Source: Callorhinus ursinus
Taxonomy: Eukaryota; Chordata; Mammalia; Carnivora; Otariidae
Assembly: GCF_003265705.1 (NCBI RefSeq)
Contig: NW_020312785.1
Span: forward strand, 127,222,390 to 127,286,389
Direction: 5' to 3'
DNA: 64,000 bases
Shown: piece by piece, positions 31,835-44,749 of the stretch
Numbering within the stretch: the stretch's first letter is position 1
Layout: each line of letters starts with the position of its first letter
Program-made: the position numbers and the translations under genes
The notes under the pieces: model-generated
What the model was told of the DNA's origin: nothing
The model's input: only the letters and a program-made list of their open reading frames with translations
The model's database searches: none

Positions 31835-32035
31835 GAGCATGGGTTTGGAGTAATACTGACCTAGGACTTAATCCAAGCATTGCCACTCAGCAGCTATGTG
31901 ACCCCATGAAAGTCACTTAACCTTTTGAGATTCCATTTCATCATCTGTAAATGGGATAATAATCCCTACTTTGCTTTGTGGTTTTGAATAGTTGGCTCAT
32001 ATAGGAGTTTAATAAATAGCTGCTTCAACATTATC
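31835..32035 (+). repeat. MIR SINE, well preserved
   Basis: Sense order nearly intact: gagcatgggtttggagtaat, tgccactcagcagctatgtg, accccatgaaagtcacttaa, ccttttgagattccatttc, atcatctgtaaatgggataa and 'gtttaataaatagctgc'. One of the best MIR copies in the window. Confidence 0.93.
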
Positions 32036-32199
32036 ATCCATCATCTTAATGTCTTAATATTAATTTCTGTAAATTTAAAATATAGTTACATTAATATTTA
32101 AAAGAAATGCACCATTTCGTGCTTTTATGTCTGGCAATTTCAGGTTTCTTTAATCTTATCTTCTGTATAGTGGGTTTTTCTGTCAAAAATGGGTCAAAA

Positions 32200-32720
32200 A
32201 GAAGTAATACCTTTAAAAAGAGAGGCCAGTGGAACATTGTGATGGAAGCACGCAAGGGGACAGAGGAAGTGGAGTCTCAATTCCATGGTATTACAAAGCC
32301 CAGAGACTAGTTAAAAGGAAATAATAATTCCCAAGAAGGATCTCATGGTAGGTACAGAGATGGAAAGAAGTGGACTGATCAGAGAAATACTGAAGAGATA
32401 TTGACTAAGTAGATAGACATTGATGAGTGGTGGTGGTTTGATGATGGAGTGGGTATGATTAAGAATAACTTATGGTTTTGACTTTTTCAGTTCAGTGACT
32501 GTCCTTGATAGAAGTACTTGGGGAACTTTGAAGAAGCCCAGTTTAAGGAGCAAAGGTAAAAGATTTGGATAAGACCTTTGTGTTACTTTGAAACAAGGAA
32601 ATGGAAATGACATTAGGCAGTTGAAGAAAAGGTCTGAAACTGAGCAGAAGGATTTAGGCAGTCTTCTGTATGCTGGTAAATGTTTAACAACTGGCTCTTT
32701 AGGGAAACAAAGCCCTAATT
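32200..32720 (+). repeat. Possible ancient repeat fragment, same class as 19,010
   Basis: 'gatggaaagaagtggactga' and 'gtatgattaagaataacttatg' resemble words of the ancient class seen at 19,010-19,830. The match is weak and patchy. Confidence 0.3.
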
Positions 32721-33400
32721 TGTAGCCTTTGCCAATATTCATGGTTTAGATACTCCCACCACGACACCAGTTTCATGGTATAATACAACCAGCATAGCTT
32801 CAGAAGAGATGTGCACAGCTGGCTCTTGCAAGGGGTGCAAGCCAGCTCCATCTCATAATGGGTGATTCAAGAAGCAGGAAGTAATCAAAGGTGTAAGTAT
32901 CTATGGAAAGTGGAATAAATTTCTCTGGAGGAGGGATGGTTTTTGCATCTCCTTTGCTTCTGTTTCACTTGTGTTTCCTTTTTTATTAACTCTTTCATGC
33001 AGGGCTGCTTAGTAGTTGCAGGAAGAATTGGCATCTGTTCCTTACATCATCTTGGAGCTTTCACTGTTGGCACCTATAACACCTGCTATGTCACAAGGTC
33101 ATCTGAAGGTGAGAATAAATGAAGAATAGCTTCTCCTTATTAAAAAGGGGGTGAGGGGGGATGACAAGGGCAAGGGAAACTGCTTTTATGGCTCTATTAT
33201 TCTAAAAGTAGTCTAAATTCTCAATGAACCTATTTCTACCTGTCTGATGTTAAACTACATCTGGCTATCTCCTTCAGCAAAGAGAACATTGTATGTTATC
33301 TGATTCCCAAATTTAAATCTTTTATAATTTTATCATGACTCTTTTGGTATTTGTGCATCTTTTCCTCCTCCATATGTGTTTAGGTCCCCAGAATTTTTTT

Positions 33401-33615
33401 TTAAAGACAAGGGGTATTTTTTAAAAGATTTTATTTATTTATTTGAGAAAAAGAGAGGGGGGGAGCATAACTGGGGAGGAAGGGCAGAAGGAGAGGGAGA
33501 AGCAGACGCTCCGCTGAGCAGGGAGCCCCATGCAGGGCTCAATCCCAGGACTCTGAGATCATGACCTGAGCTGAAGGCAGATGCTTAACTGACTGAGTTA
33601 CCCAGGTTCCCCACC
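33401..33615 (-). mobile_element. CAN SINE, antisense
   Basis: T-rich start with aaagattttatttatttat, GA-rich tract, gctgagcagggagccccatg, gatcatgacctgagctgaag and the head 'aactgactgagttacccagg'. Duplication CCCCAGAATTTTTT at 33,387-33,400 and CCCCAGAAATTTTT at 33,616-33,629. Confidence 0.95.
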
Positions 33616-33769
33616 CCCAGAAATTTTTATGATAAATATTTGGGGTTTTCAATGACAAGGGAATAATTAATCATTTTTATTGATATAAGAATATGATTCT
33701 AGGGTATATTTTTGGATTATCTAAGCTAAAAATAGTATACATTCCTTTCTAAAGCTCATTTTTTAATGA

Positions 33770-34377
33770 GCTAATTATAAAATTATGACATGCTCTTGTT
33801 AAAGAATTTGGAAAATTCAGAAAAAAGAAGTAGCCATAATCCCATATAAAATATTACTAATAGTATTTCTTTTCAGATAGTCAACTAATATACAGTTTAT
33901 ATTCATGATGGTATGTTTTGCCTATATACTAAATATTTGAGAGTATTTCTTTACATTTTGAAATTATGTTTGGTATTATACTATCAAGATCTTCCCCATG
34001 TCATTAAAACTCTGCAAAATGTAATCCTAATAGTAGAACAATATCCTCTGTTATGAGTATATCATATGTATTTAAATATTGTTTTAATTTTGGACAGTTC
34101 AGTGGTTTCCAGGTTTCCACTATTATAAATGGAATGGGAATGGATACCCCCTTCCATTAGTTTTTATGCTTATTACTTACTGCTTCCTTGGATAAAGTCC
34201 TAGAAATGCAATTACCGGGTTAAAGGGTAAAATCGCTGCAAGGAATTTTGGTACATAGTGTTCAATTGTGCTATCAAATGATTGTACCAATTTACAACCA
34301 CATCAGTACTGTATGTGAGGATCTTTTTACACTCCACCATTGCCAGCATTGAATATTATCTCTAAAAAAGGGAATAT

Positions 34378-34412
<35 letters not shown>

Positions 34413-34620
34413 TGTGTATATGTGTGTATATCCCATTTTGTAAGTAATAACTAGTATTTCATTCTTAGTTGCATTTATTTTTCTTTTAAGATAGGTTAAT
34501 GTTTTTTATAGGAGAAATGTGTGTGTGTATGTGTGTGTGTGTGTGTGAATTTCTCTTCAGATCCCTTGCTCATTTTTCTATTGATGTTTAGCATTTTACT
34601 TTACCCAAGGAATTTGATGC
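33770..34620 (-). mobile_element. Old L1M 3' region, antisense, with internal (GT)n tracts
   Basis: Antisense L1 words in order: 'cccatgtcattaaaactctg', 'atataccat'-like AT block, 'tccttggataaagtcctag', 'aaatgcaattaccgggttaa', 'gattgtaccaatttacaacc', 'cattgccagcattgaatatt' and 'cttgctcatttttctattga'. Two GT arrays (34,383-34,412 and 34,519-34,546) have grown inside. No coding capacity. Confidence 0.75.
34383..34434 (+). repeat. (GT)n microsatellite, interrupted
   Basis: About 14 GT units followed by tctgtgtatatgtgtgtata. A second, shorter GT array is at 34,519-34,546. Confidence 0.93.
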
Positions 34621-35588
34621 AATTTAGAGGTAAATGAAATAATAAACTTTATTTGAGCTTCTGGAAATATAATTTCTAAATAGAGCATTAGCAGTTACCA
34701 TAAAAGGGAAAATAAAGCTAAACTATGAAAATGATGTTTACAAATCATAATTACACAAAGCAAAAAGAAACATTATCCCTTACAGCTATTAGAACCCTAT
34801 GAGAAAGGCACATTTGTTACCACTTTGGGCATATACTGAAGGTGTTTTCTTCTGTCGATGGATGCAGTTGGATTTTAGAGTGAAGGCAAGATTCAGAAGG
34901 GTTCCCAGGTCCCTTTCCATCACTGCTGAACAGAATTGCAGTGGAATCCTCGCAAACAATTGCTGTGAGTTTTAGATATGATTTTCTAATTCCTCCTTGG
35001 CCCCCAAACATGCTACTTCCTCAGTCTTGTCACCACATGGGATCATGTTGCCAATAATGTCTTTGGGATAAATTTGAATTCATCAGACTTGAGTTTAATT
35101 ACATTATGTAAACTAGAAAATGTCCCCAGTAGGCTTGGAGGGAATAGCTTCTGTATGCAATTGCAACGTCCTGTTTTGTTTAAAATATTTGCATTTTGAT
35201 AAATCCACTCTGACTCCAAACCCTTTTTTGATCTTTGTCAGGAACTCATTTCATCACATCGGTCCAAATTTACTTTTTTTCTTTAATAAACATTTGCAAA
35301 ATTTTGCATAAGTTCTTTCCTTCTGGTCCACATCCTCTCCAAATGCCTCTCTTTTTACCCTGGTTGGGGCAGAACAGTGAGAAGAGATAGACAAAAGAAT
35401 CGTTTTCATGAGTTATCTCAGCACCAGAGAAGTTGACAAATATTGATCAGCTTCTGAATAGAGAGTATTCTTAGTGCATAGGGAAGAAAGGTTTTCAAAG
35501 TAATCAAACAGAGAAAGAGGGATAATTTGAAACACTACATGGACTCCATGCATGGACTCCACATATGATGTTCATGAACTTGCTCATA
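34621..35588. other. Unassigned non-coding sequence
   Basis: No gene or repeat recognised. A short tandem of catggactccatg occurs at about 35,538-35,562. Confidence 0.5.
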
Positions 35589-35589
35589 G

Positions 35590-36070
35590 GGATCCCTCAT
35601 TGTAGATTGAATCATTGGCTCTAAATTGTCATCTGTCCCCATATCCATGTCTTTTACCATGTAACTATGTAGTTCCTGCCTCTAATGTGCATATTATATT
35701 TCAACCTCCTCCTTACAGTGGGCTTCGCTTTTGTAACCAATTTTAATTAATAGAATGAGGTGTGCCATATTTGAACTTAGCCTCTGATATCACTATAAGA
35801 AGAACCTACCCTGGCAAGCTTGCTGGTCCAGGGAGAATGAGGGACATGTGGAACAGAGACAACCCACCTAGCTTCAAACCTGCAAGTGAGAAACGGAACT
35901 GCTCAGAAATCACAGCCTGAAGCAAACATATTCCGCTGAGCCAAGCCTAGATTAACTAAACCCCAGCTGATATACAGCATATGTCAAAAAATGAAGATAA
36001 TAAGCAATTGCTGTTTTGAGTCAATGAGTCCCGGGATGGTTTGTTAAACAGCGATCACAAACTAAAACAA
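35590..36070 (+). mobile_element. MLT1-like LTR (ERVL-MaLR), solo
   Basis: Words typical of MLT1: 'tgtagattgaatcattggct', 'ctgtccccatatccatgtc', 'cactataagaagaacctacc', 'ggcaagcttgctggtccagg', 'gcctagattaactaaacccc', 'gcaattgctgttttgagtca' and 'gatggtttgttaaacagcga'. It appears near full length. No internal coding region adjoins it. Confidence 0.88.
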
Positions 36071-38120
36071 TACTTTTAGAAGTTTTAGCAACTTACAACT
36101 TAAACACTCGATGCAAAAATTAAAAAGTTTAAAAACTCCTCAGTTGGGGAGAAAGCCAATCGGCACCCTTCATTTAGGAACGGTGATGTCCAACTTCCTC
36201 AGATTCTTGTTTATAGCTCCTGAGATGTATCTCCCACTAGAAGAATTTCTATTTGTTGGCTTTTAAGGAAACATCTCTCACTACAAATACATATACCTTT
36301 ATTCCCCCCTCAAAACACCTAGTCATTGCTCTTCAAAGCTGCTCCCAACTACTTCACTCTTTTCCTACGCACAGAGATGCAAAGAGCCTGAGTGAAAGGT
36401 GGTGATGGTTGAGTTCAGAAATAAAGCAAGCCTTCCCATTTCCTATTCATCTCACAGGGAAAATCTAAACATTGAAGCACTCTGTAGTCAATCAAGCAAG
36501 CTCTCACTGCCAGCTCTTGAAAGATGCAGAGAAACAATCCTGATTCAGGGTATGGCTCATGAAAAACAAAATCTGCAATCACAGAAAAAAAAATATATAT
36601 ATGTACACCTGCCTTAAATGAAGCCGAGAAATCACATCCCATATTTTGTATCATTTCTTATTTCTCACAATAGAAAAGAGGGTCATATTTACTTGTTTTA
36701 TAATTTAATTAAAATAAATTGAAAAAGCCAAATCCAAACCCTCCAATGGTCATGTTGTGACTCAGTTTTACCAAAATCAATAAGCCACGTGTAGCTTAGT
36801 GCTTTACAAACAGTCAGCAAACTCAAGGAAAAATGTCATGATGAAAAGGCTATTTTAATAAGACAAAATCACCATCTGGCACATAGTCTGGAACATTACT
36901 ATATGTGGACCAGATCCTATTAATACCCTTGCTTTTCTAAGGACAACAAACTAGCCTGTTTTGTTAGGCAGAACTACGTCTTCCCTGTGGAGAACCAGGT
37001 TGGAAAAGGAGGTATTCTTTTAGCAACCCTCAGTAAGTGGTGATTTGGTGGCTGATGTTGACAGAGGCATACCCACTTTTAGCCTGGAGTAGAAAAAAAA
37101 TCAGCCAGTCATGACTGGAACCAGCCTAGGCCGGAGCTGCCTAGGAATTAGCCACGTGCATACATTTGACACCAATGACAAAACAAAGAGCATCGGTGTC
37201 ATTAAGCACTGCTGGGTGTTTCAGGACAGAAACATTCCAAATGCTCTATATTCTGTGCAACAAAATTGAGCAGATTATGCAAGTCAAATCAATTTCTATC
37301 TCAGTGATCATAAGTCTCAAAGGTTTGTATTTGGAAACATGTCTAAATAGACCATGTTGGAGAAATAGATTTACTTTTCTTTGCTTTTTTAAAAAATGTG
37401 TGGAAAAAACATTAAAAAGGGTTGACTATTGCCTTTTTATAAATTGTATGGCCTGAAGCATAAGCTATAGTTTACTATGAGTATAATAAAAAAGGCAATT
37501 GAGGTATCTATTGTAATTAGAGATTTTATACAATAGCTATTGCTCTGAATATTAGAAACAAAAGTTGTTTTTCTGACTTTAATTTCTACTTCGGAGAAAA
37601 AGAAAGGTGTGGGGAGTTAACACTGACTACCTTCTGAAAGACACTCACTTTACATATGTAAGTTTATTTAACATAGTACAGTAAAAATAAATCCATGACC
37701 AAAGAATCGGTAGGATGTGAAGCACATACCCACTTAGAACTGCAAGCTCTCAGATATCTAGACATGTCTGTAGTAGTTTCTGAGCATGGCCTTGCATTGA
37801 TCAGGTTTTATATTATGTTGAAAAGGATCTACCAACTCAATCATTCAAAATAACTTTTTTATTCTTTTTTCATCCTCGCTATATATTTCCTTAGACTTAG
37901 TTCAGAAATTAAATTTACATTTTTAAAAAAGAGACTCAGAAGACTCTACACATAACTTCCAGGCATTGTCTTAAGAGGTTGCCTTTTCATGAAGAAAAGA
38001 GAAAGATGGGTTTATGTATTATGTTACGTGAAAGTGACTTTCAGCATTTACCTAGTATATTAGTGAATAGCACACATGAACACAGAAACACACACAGCCA
38101 TCTATACAGGAAATAAACAC
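36071..38120. other. Unassigned non-coding sequence
   Basis: About 2 kb with no gene or confidently named repeat. ORFs to 96 codons have no signature. Confidence 0.5.
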
Positions 38121-38124
38121 TTCT

Positions 38125-38315
38125 GGAGAACCAACAATAGTAATAACCACAAACACATAACACTTACCATGTATGTGCCAGGCACTGTTATAAATATGTT
38201 ATTTCTATTAACTATTTTAATCTTCCTAACAATCCTATGAGACAAGTTTCACACGTTTCAGAAGAAAGGAACAGCTTAATAGAGTGCTCATGGCCAAGTG
38301 AATACTAGATGTAGG
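38125..38315 (-). repeat. MIR SINE, antisense
   Basis: 'acacttaccatgtatgtgcc', 'aggcactgttataaatatg', 'ttttaatcttcctaacaatc', 'ctatgagacaagtttcaca' and 'ggccaagtgaatactagatg' are colinear antisense MIR words. Confidence 0.88.
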
Positions 38316-38535
38316 CCACGCTGTCTTTGCAACTTCTACCAGGGGAGTCATGTCACAGTTTACAGAGTTTTTCTGTCATTTCCCTCTCTTCCTCACCTAC
38401 TTTAGTTTCTACTGTTCAGCCTATGTATTCTTCCATTTCAATGTTTTCCAAATATGGATATAATATACATTTGTGTTATTTACTGAAAAACATGAATATG
38501 TTCTCTTTCTGGATTTGTATTTACTTTTTCTTTCT

Positions 38536-38745
38536 TTTTTTTTAAGTTTTGATTTTAACGATTTATTTATCCATTTGTCAGAGAGAGAAAGAGAGAGGGG
38601 GAACAAAACAGGAGGAGTGGCAGGCAGAGGGAGAAGCAGGCTCCCCGCTGAGCAGGGAGCCCGATGCGGGGCTTGATCTCAGGACCCCGGGATCATGACC
38701 TGAGCCGAAGGCAGATGCCCAACCGACTGAGCCACCCAGCGTCCC
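38536..38745 (-). mobile_element. CAN SINE, antisense, low divergence
   Basis: Reversed CAN SINE with ctgagcagggagcccgatgc, ggggcttgatctcaggaccc, gggatcatgacctgagccg and caaccgactgagccacccag. A perfect 14-bp duplication TACTTTTTCTTTCT flanks it (38,522-38,535 and 38,746-38,759). The intact duplication and near-consensus body suggest a fairly recent insertion. Confidence 0.97.
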
Positions 38746-38759
38746 TACTTTTTCTTTCT

Positions 38760-40530
38760 CTTAGAATAGTTAAGATATATTAGGAACCAATACTAGTTAA
38801 TACATAAAAGTGCTACTAAGGCACACACAGTATCTTTCAATTGGAATAAGTTCACAGGTGGTGTATTAGGGTCCCTAACAACATTCTAGTGGGGTAACCC
38901 ATAGGACCTTTAAGGGGTTACTGCATTGTCCTCAAATTAACCCTTTTTTCTTCAATGTTCACCTGAGGGAGCATTTTCTGGAACCTCCTCCATCAGGTGA
39001 CCAGTAACAGTATTCAGGTATTAACAACACAACAACAACAAAACCGAAGACTTCCTGTGAGGTCCATCTAGCATGACGGGTGGTTGTTTGTTTCCAAAGC
39101 TGTCATGGCAAGTACTTAAGACATGAGGATTTGAAGCAATCAGTTTTAGATCCACCGTATTTGAGAAATTTTGAGGCAGTGGTTTTAATGGGTTCCCCCA
39201 AATTGGGATGGAGCATCTAGGAGATTATAACAGAGAGGTAACCCAGAAGAGAGTTAAGGTCAGCTATATCAATCTTTAAAAAAATAGAAAAAAAAAGGTA
39301 CAATATAAATATGAAGTCTAGGATTAGGGGAACTATTACTTTCTTTGAAAGGCAGACACAGAAGAAGGAAAGAGTGGACTTCAGGAAGAAAGAAAATAAA
39401 ACAACTGAACCTTTTCAGAAAAAAAATATTGTCAGAAAGAATGGGAGGTACAAATCTAAAGTTCTCTTGCCTACGTAGAATGGGCAGTCTCTCTACATCT
39501 AAAATGGAGACCCGTGCACAAAATGTGCCAAAAATTCCTGAGTTATTTCAACATCCTCTACACTTTATCTGGAAGCAAATCATGTACAGCAAACTTTAAA
39601 TATATTGAAAGCTGTTCCAAGGCGTGTCCAATTCTTGAGGGTCCATGCAATATATAGTATTTTGATAAAACAAATATTTCTTTATAGAAAACCTTTTGAA
39701 TATCAGTTCATTTATGAGTCATTTGGGGCAAGTGTTCCATGAGTCTCATCTCTAATAATACCTCATATAAATTCAGGCCAGAGAATGACTAAAGATTCCT
39801 TGTTGTTCTTGACTATATAAGCCAGACACCTTGAGCAAACCCTTAAGTCTTATTATTATTATGACTCCTAAACTCATAATATCAAAGGTTATAAATATCT
39901 ACCCAGCATGGGTTTTAGAGGCTCAGCCCTTCACCAGACAGAGAAAAGTTCTTATAAGTAGACCTCTAGCCCACAGGTCAAGATGAATCCAATAACTGAC
40001 GTCCCAGCAATGGCATTTGACCCAGACAAAAGATATTGCAATAAAGTGAAAGCTGAAAGGACTAAATGGGGATGGAGCAACTAGCAACTTCCATCACTCC
40101 TCAAACTGATGAAAATTGCCTCTATCAATAAAATAGGCACTTCACTTTCATGGTTTTCTCTGTCTCCATCCAGGGGGAAGATTCACCTGTACATTTTCCC
40201 CAAACTTTCTGCTCCTTCTCTTTGATGATGAGGGACATTTCATGACTTGGATCAAAAACTGAAGCTCTTTTATCATCTAATGCACTGTTAGCATAATTCA
40301 TTCAGAGAAGACACTGCCTTGCTTTTCGTGGAGGTCAATAGCTTTTCCTATAAGAGCTGTGCATACATGCCTATCAGAGTTCAGTATCCTGGGCAATGCT
40401 TATTGGTACCTACCACATGGAGGGCACAATGTGGACACCTATCTCAATGAGATATCAACATAAAATCTCTAACCTTGGAAATGAGAGGAATGATCTGTCA
40501 TCTGGAGGGAATTTAGGGATCAGAGAATTT
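38760..40530. other. Unassigned non-coding sequence
   Basis: No gene or repeat recognised with confidence. A short (AAC)n-like stretch lies near 39,027-39,043. Confidence 0.5.
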
Positions 40531-40534
40531 AGAT

Positions 40535-40640
40535 GTCTCTTTTTTAAGTGAGGAAACTGAGGCTTGGAGATATTGAGGTTTGTTCAAGTCACCATTTGAC
40601 TCAAAAGACAAATGAGCCTCTAACTCAGGACCTTTTCATC
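40535..40640 (-). repeat. MIR fragment, antisense
   Basis: 'gtgaggaaactgaggcttgg', 'gtttgttcaagtcaccattt' and 'ctctaactcagga' match antisense MIR. Confidence 0.8.
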
Positions 40641-40737
40641 TAGATTCTGACCATTTTCATTTTTATACATATGGGTAGATCACCAACTTATTTTGTGTTT
40701 CCTTTTCCAGCCTCTCTTTACCTTTAAGTCTCTCCAG

Positions 40738-40885
40738 ATTTGCTATCTGTGTGACTGCAAGCAGGATACTTAAACTCTCTGAAATTATTTCCTTATGAGT
40801 AAAAACATGTATCATAATATACATGATTAATATTACTCTATTATTCCTAGGATTGTTCAGAGAATTAAATTAGACAACACTTTTA
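40738..40885 (+). repeat. MIR SINE
   Basis: 'tgctatctgtgtgactgcaa', 'gcaggatacttaaactctct', 'cctaggattgttcagagaat' and 'taaattagacaacactttta' match the sense MIR core and 3' part. Confidence 0.8.
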
Positions 40886-43205
40886 GAAAACACGGTCTAT
40901 TACTTGTATAGTAACTATTTGATAAAAGTAGGTTTCCGACCATTACTCTTTGGATGAGGGTGATAAAATGCAGGTTATGGTATATTTGAACAGAAGATGT
41001 GAGGGAAAGCAGAACAGGAACTTGATTTAACCTGGTCACTTCATATGCTGGATAATTAAGCTTACCTACCTGAAAATTCATTATGCAATTATAATTGCAT
41101 TCAGACTTAGAGAAACATGACTTAGTTAAAATATCTATACCTCAACTGCATATCCTACTCAGCCCTGGTCCTAGCTCTGATGCTTTGCTTGATTTACATG
41201 ATTAGTAACTGATCACTATTCTTTCTGATCTTTGGCTCAATATTTCAAGATCATCATAGGAGGAGAATACCATAGTCCTTTGATAAATTATATTTAGTAA
41301 TGTTCATGTATTGTGATATTCTGGTTATATATGCATGGATATCTGAAACAGCCCGACAAATGAAAGATCTGGATAGGTAGCAAACAAACCATTAACTCAG
41401 ACAAAGTTGCATGGGTACAGTTTCATGTGATCAAGGCTTCCATCAAGTGATATTCAAAATTAAACTCTTTCAGAGAGTGTCAAACATTCCATGAGAACAG
41501 TGGAGAAGAACCTGAGAAGAGACCTTCCCTGAAAATCTTCCAAGTAATCTGGAAGAGAAAGGAAAGAGCATCTTTTCTAAGGAAGGCACATAGATGTTGC
41601 TACACATCACCATTTGGAAGAAAGCTTTTCAGAGAGTACTGTGTGTGTGGACATAAAGCATGAATTGAAAAAGTCATCCTCAAATATCTCAGATGCTCCA
41701 GCAGCACGGTTTGATGTGTAAGCCCTGAGCTTTTGGAAAGTCCAGCTGTTTCATTTCGCTCTGAACCAGTAGTTTCTCCACCCTTTGCTCGCACATCGTC
41801 AGGCTTCTCACCTGGCTTTTCTGAATGCCAAAGGGGCACCATTACAGAAACACAAAGGTACCAGCTAAATGATGCTATTCACCAACATTGGTAAAATAAA
41901 ATAAAATAAAATAAAATAAAATAAAATAAAATAAAATAGCAGCACTGGAAAAAGCTAGCTGATCTCTTCCCTTACTATTTATTTGAATAAGAAAACATTC
42001 AAAAGCTTACAGTATAGCTGCAGAGAGTTAAGCTTTTCCTAAAATATCTTGATCGACACCCACTTCCTATGACAAGACTAAAAATATAGCATGTAAGCAA
42101 GTCTTCCAGAAAGAAAGTTGGGGCATTGATTTTTTTTTCTTCCCATTCCTCTTTTTCTATCAGACTTCATATACCACAGTGAGGCGTTATCAGCATTGCC
42201 AGACTAATTCAGCAGGTGGTCGGGTTCTCTCATACACGTGCTTATCAGTCTCCTGTAAGAACTCTGTCATTTAGTGCACCATGGGTATTAAAACTGAGTT
42301 ACTGGGAGCAAATTCTGTCAAGAATAAAACTTTAAAAATCAGCCTATAGAGAAGAAGAATGTTATTATGTCTTTAAAATCCATATATCTAAAAGGAAATT
42401 ATAAGCAGCCATAGGTTGGGTTTTCTTAAAAATGTAAATGTGCCTTCTGAACCAACTCACAGTGTGGGCTACTTATTTACTTACCTAAAGATCTATCTTT
42501 TGGTGTTACGTTTCAAAATACCAGCAGGATCATGTTAGCCATTTTGTTGGCACCTGGAGTTTCTAAGGTGATGTCAACTCTATTCTACATGGCTTAAATA
42601 TGGTTATTTAACATATAGATTTCAGATAAATTGAAGCTATAAAGAAGTTTCAAATAGTTTACTTTTAAGTTTCGTGTAAATGTACACACATGTATGTATG
42701 TATAGAGATAAAGAACCAGGAAATGGACCAGGGTGGTGGAGAACGAGTTCTCACCTCATGCACAAAATTGAAGAGGGCCCCAAACATCTCAGTAACCACC
42801 AAGATAGAAGGTATTTGAACACATTTTTTAAGAGAAGTCAAAATTAATGCAAAAAAAAAGCCTCCATGAAGAAAATATAAAAATTTTAAATAAAGATTTA
42901 AGCAGGCTTCCTCATTTCTCCACTTGCCTTAGGCCTCAATAGGACTCCACATGGCACTGTTACTGATTATCATTTTTATTTAAAACTTGCATATTTTGCT
43001 CATCATAGATTCTTTTGCATTTTAATTTCGAAAAATATTGCACTAAGATATTATTTATCTCGATAACGGAGTTCTTTGGTAACCCCTTACATTCTGTGAC
43101 TGAGGCCAGTGCCTCATGCACCTCACCCTACTCTGCCCTGGAAGGAGTGCACATGCCGGCTGCTGCTACGCATGTCCCTTGTGGCATCACCACTGCCCCC
43201 ATACC
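40886..43205. other. Unassigned non-coding sequence with one pentanucleotide array
   Basis: No gene or interspersed repeat recognised except the (TAAAA)n array at 41,892-41,938. Confidence 0.5.
41890..41938 (+). repeat. (TAAAA)n pentanucleotide microsatellite
   Basis: About nine to ten perfect AAAAT units. No SINE or L1 body is visible on either side, so it is not an obvious retroelement tail. Confidence 0.95.
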
Positions 43206-43209
43206 CAAG

Positions 43210-43370
43210 CCTGGGAGAGTGGCGTCATGGAAAATGAGGGTCAGAGCAATTTAATGCCTTGCCCAAATCACCGAACTATTTGAGAGGGCAGCTAGCATGT
43301 GAACCCTGGTGTGGGTCACACCTGAGCCCCACATTTAACCACTCGGCTACACAGTCTCTCCCTTGAGTCA
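43210..43370 (-). repeat. MIR SINE, antisense
   Basis: 'atggaaaatgagggtcagag', 'aatgccttgcccaaatcacc', 'gtgaaccctggtgtgggtca' and 'catttaaccactcggctaca' are antisense MIR words through to the head. Confidence 0.85.
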
Positions 43371-43394
43371 GGATTATCACAACGTAATAACAAG

Positions 43395-43515
43395 TTCAAT
43401 TCATCAAACACCTAGTGAGTACCTACCCTTAACTCTATGGCGCTTTGCTGGAAATTTAAAGACAAACATGACACATGTTTCAGCATAGTCACGGCCTGCT
43501 GAAGTACACATAAAC
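43395..43515 (-). repeat. L2 LINE 3' end, antisense
   Basis: 'tcaattcatcaaacacctag', 'tgagtacctacccttaactc' and 'agacaaacatgacacatg' match the reversed L2 tail. Confidence 0.65.
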
Positions 43516-43684
43516 CTCTTTGACTGACTATTAAATGTGACAATTGCCGTTTCCCCCTGCCTAGCCTCCACTCACATAAAGCAAAGTGAATGATCCTTCA
43601 TCTCCATGGAAGCTTAACCTTGATGTAAGGAAGGGATGAAGAAAGGCACAAAGCACAGAGCATGCAGTCTATCCCAAGTGCTGG

Positions 43685-43835
43685 TACTATAGGATATTTG
43701 TACATGTGACTTCATTTCACCTTCATAAAATCCTTGTGGATATTGATGCCTTTATTATTCTAGATTCATAATCTGTCCAAACTTACAAACATACGTGATA
43801 GAAATGGGACTCAAACTCCACTCTTTCTGACTTTC
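43685..43835 (-). repeat. MIR SINE, antisense
   Basis: 'gtgacttcatttcaccttca', 'taaaatccttgtggatattg', 'aatctgtccaaacttacaaa' and 'gggactcaaactccactctt' are colinear antisense MIR words. Confidence 0.75.
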
Positions 43836-44749
43836 CTTTTCCAGAATTCTTAACGGGGAACTTTATAAGCTGCCCTGAATGCCAAGTGTGGTCCTACTGA
43901 CTGTGCCAGGAAGGACAGGGCACTGTGTCCCAAGCACGGTGTACCTCTTCATGGCCCGACCAGAAAGGTTTCTGAAAATCTCAGTCTAAGAAAGGCAAGA
44001 ACGGTTAGAGAGTACTGTCCTTCTCTAAGGAAGTCAGGGTTTTTTAATCTTCATTGTTTGCTTTGACATATTTCAGATTTTGAACATATACAATTCACAG
44101 CAAATGGGATATAGAGCCTCCAGCAAGAATTATTCAAAAGGCTTTAATCAGAAATTTTGTTCTCATTCCCACTGCCCTGAAACCACAAATCCCGTCTTCA
44201 CCAGTACATTATCTCTGAATCAATCTATGCAGGGCCATCAGCGAGAAAAACAACTTTCGAATACCTCCCATTGTGCAAAAACTATGATCTGAAACAGTAC
44301 AACATCAGTACTGACAGAATAATAAGGCCATTTATACTTTTCTATTTGGTAACTCGTAAAACCAAGTTGCATCTAAGTAATTTTTTCAGCATTAAGCTTT
44401 GCCATATCTGTGGACATATGCTAATGAATGAAATGAAATTATTTTTTGTATAAATGAACCTTATCTTCTAAACCAGAAACAAATTCCCAAGCTAAATCTC
44501 CAAATATATTTTCCTAAGCCCATATGAAGTAGTTCATTATGTTATTTTAGGAATTATGCTACCAAAAATAAAAGAAGAATAAAAGAAAAAGAAAAATTTA
44601 CATTTATTTAAACCTAATAATAAAACATAGTGGATTGAACACATGTGTTTATCTTCATTCCTGCCTGAAATCACACACACTTAAATGACTGCAAGGCATA
44701 AGAAAAGCATTAATCCATAAAGGCAAAGAAATAAGACAGAAAATGCCAA

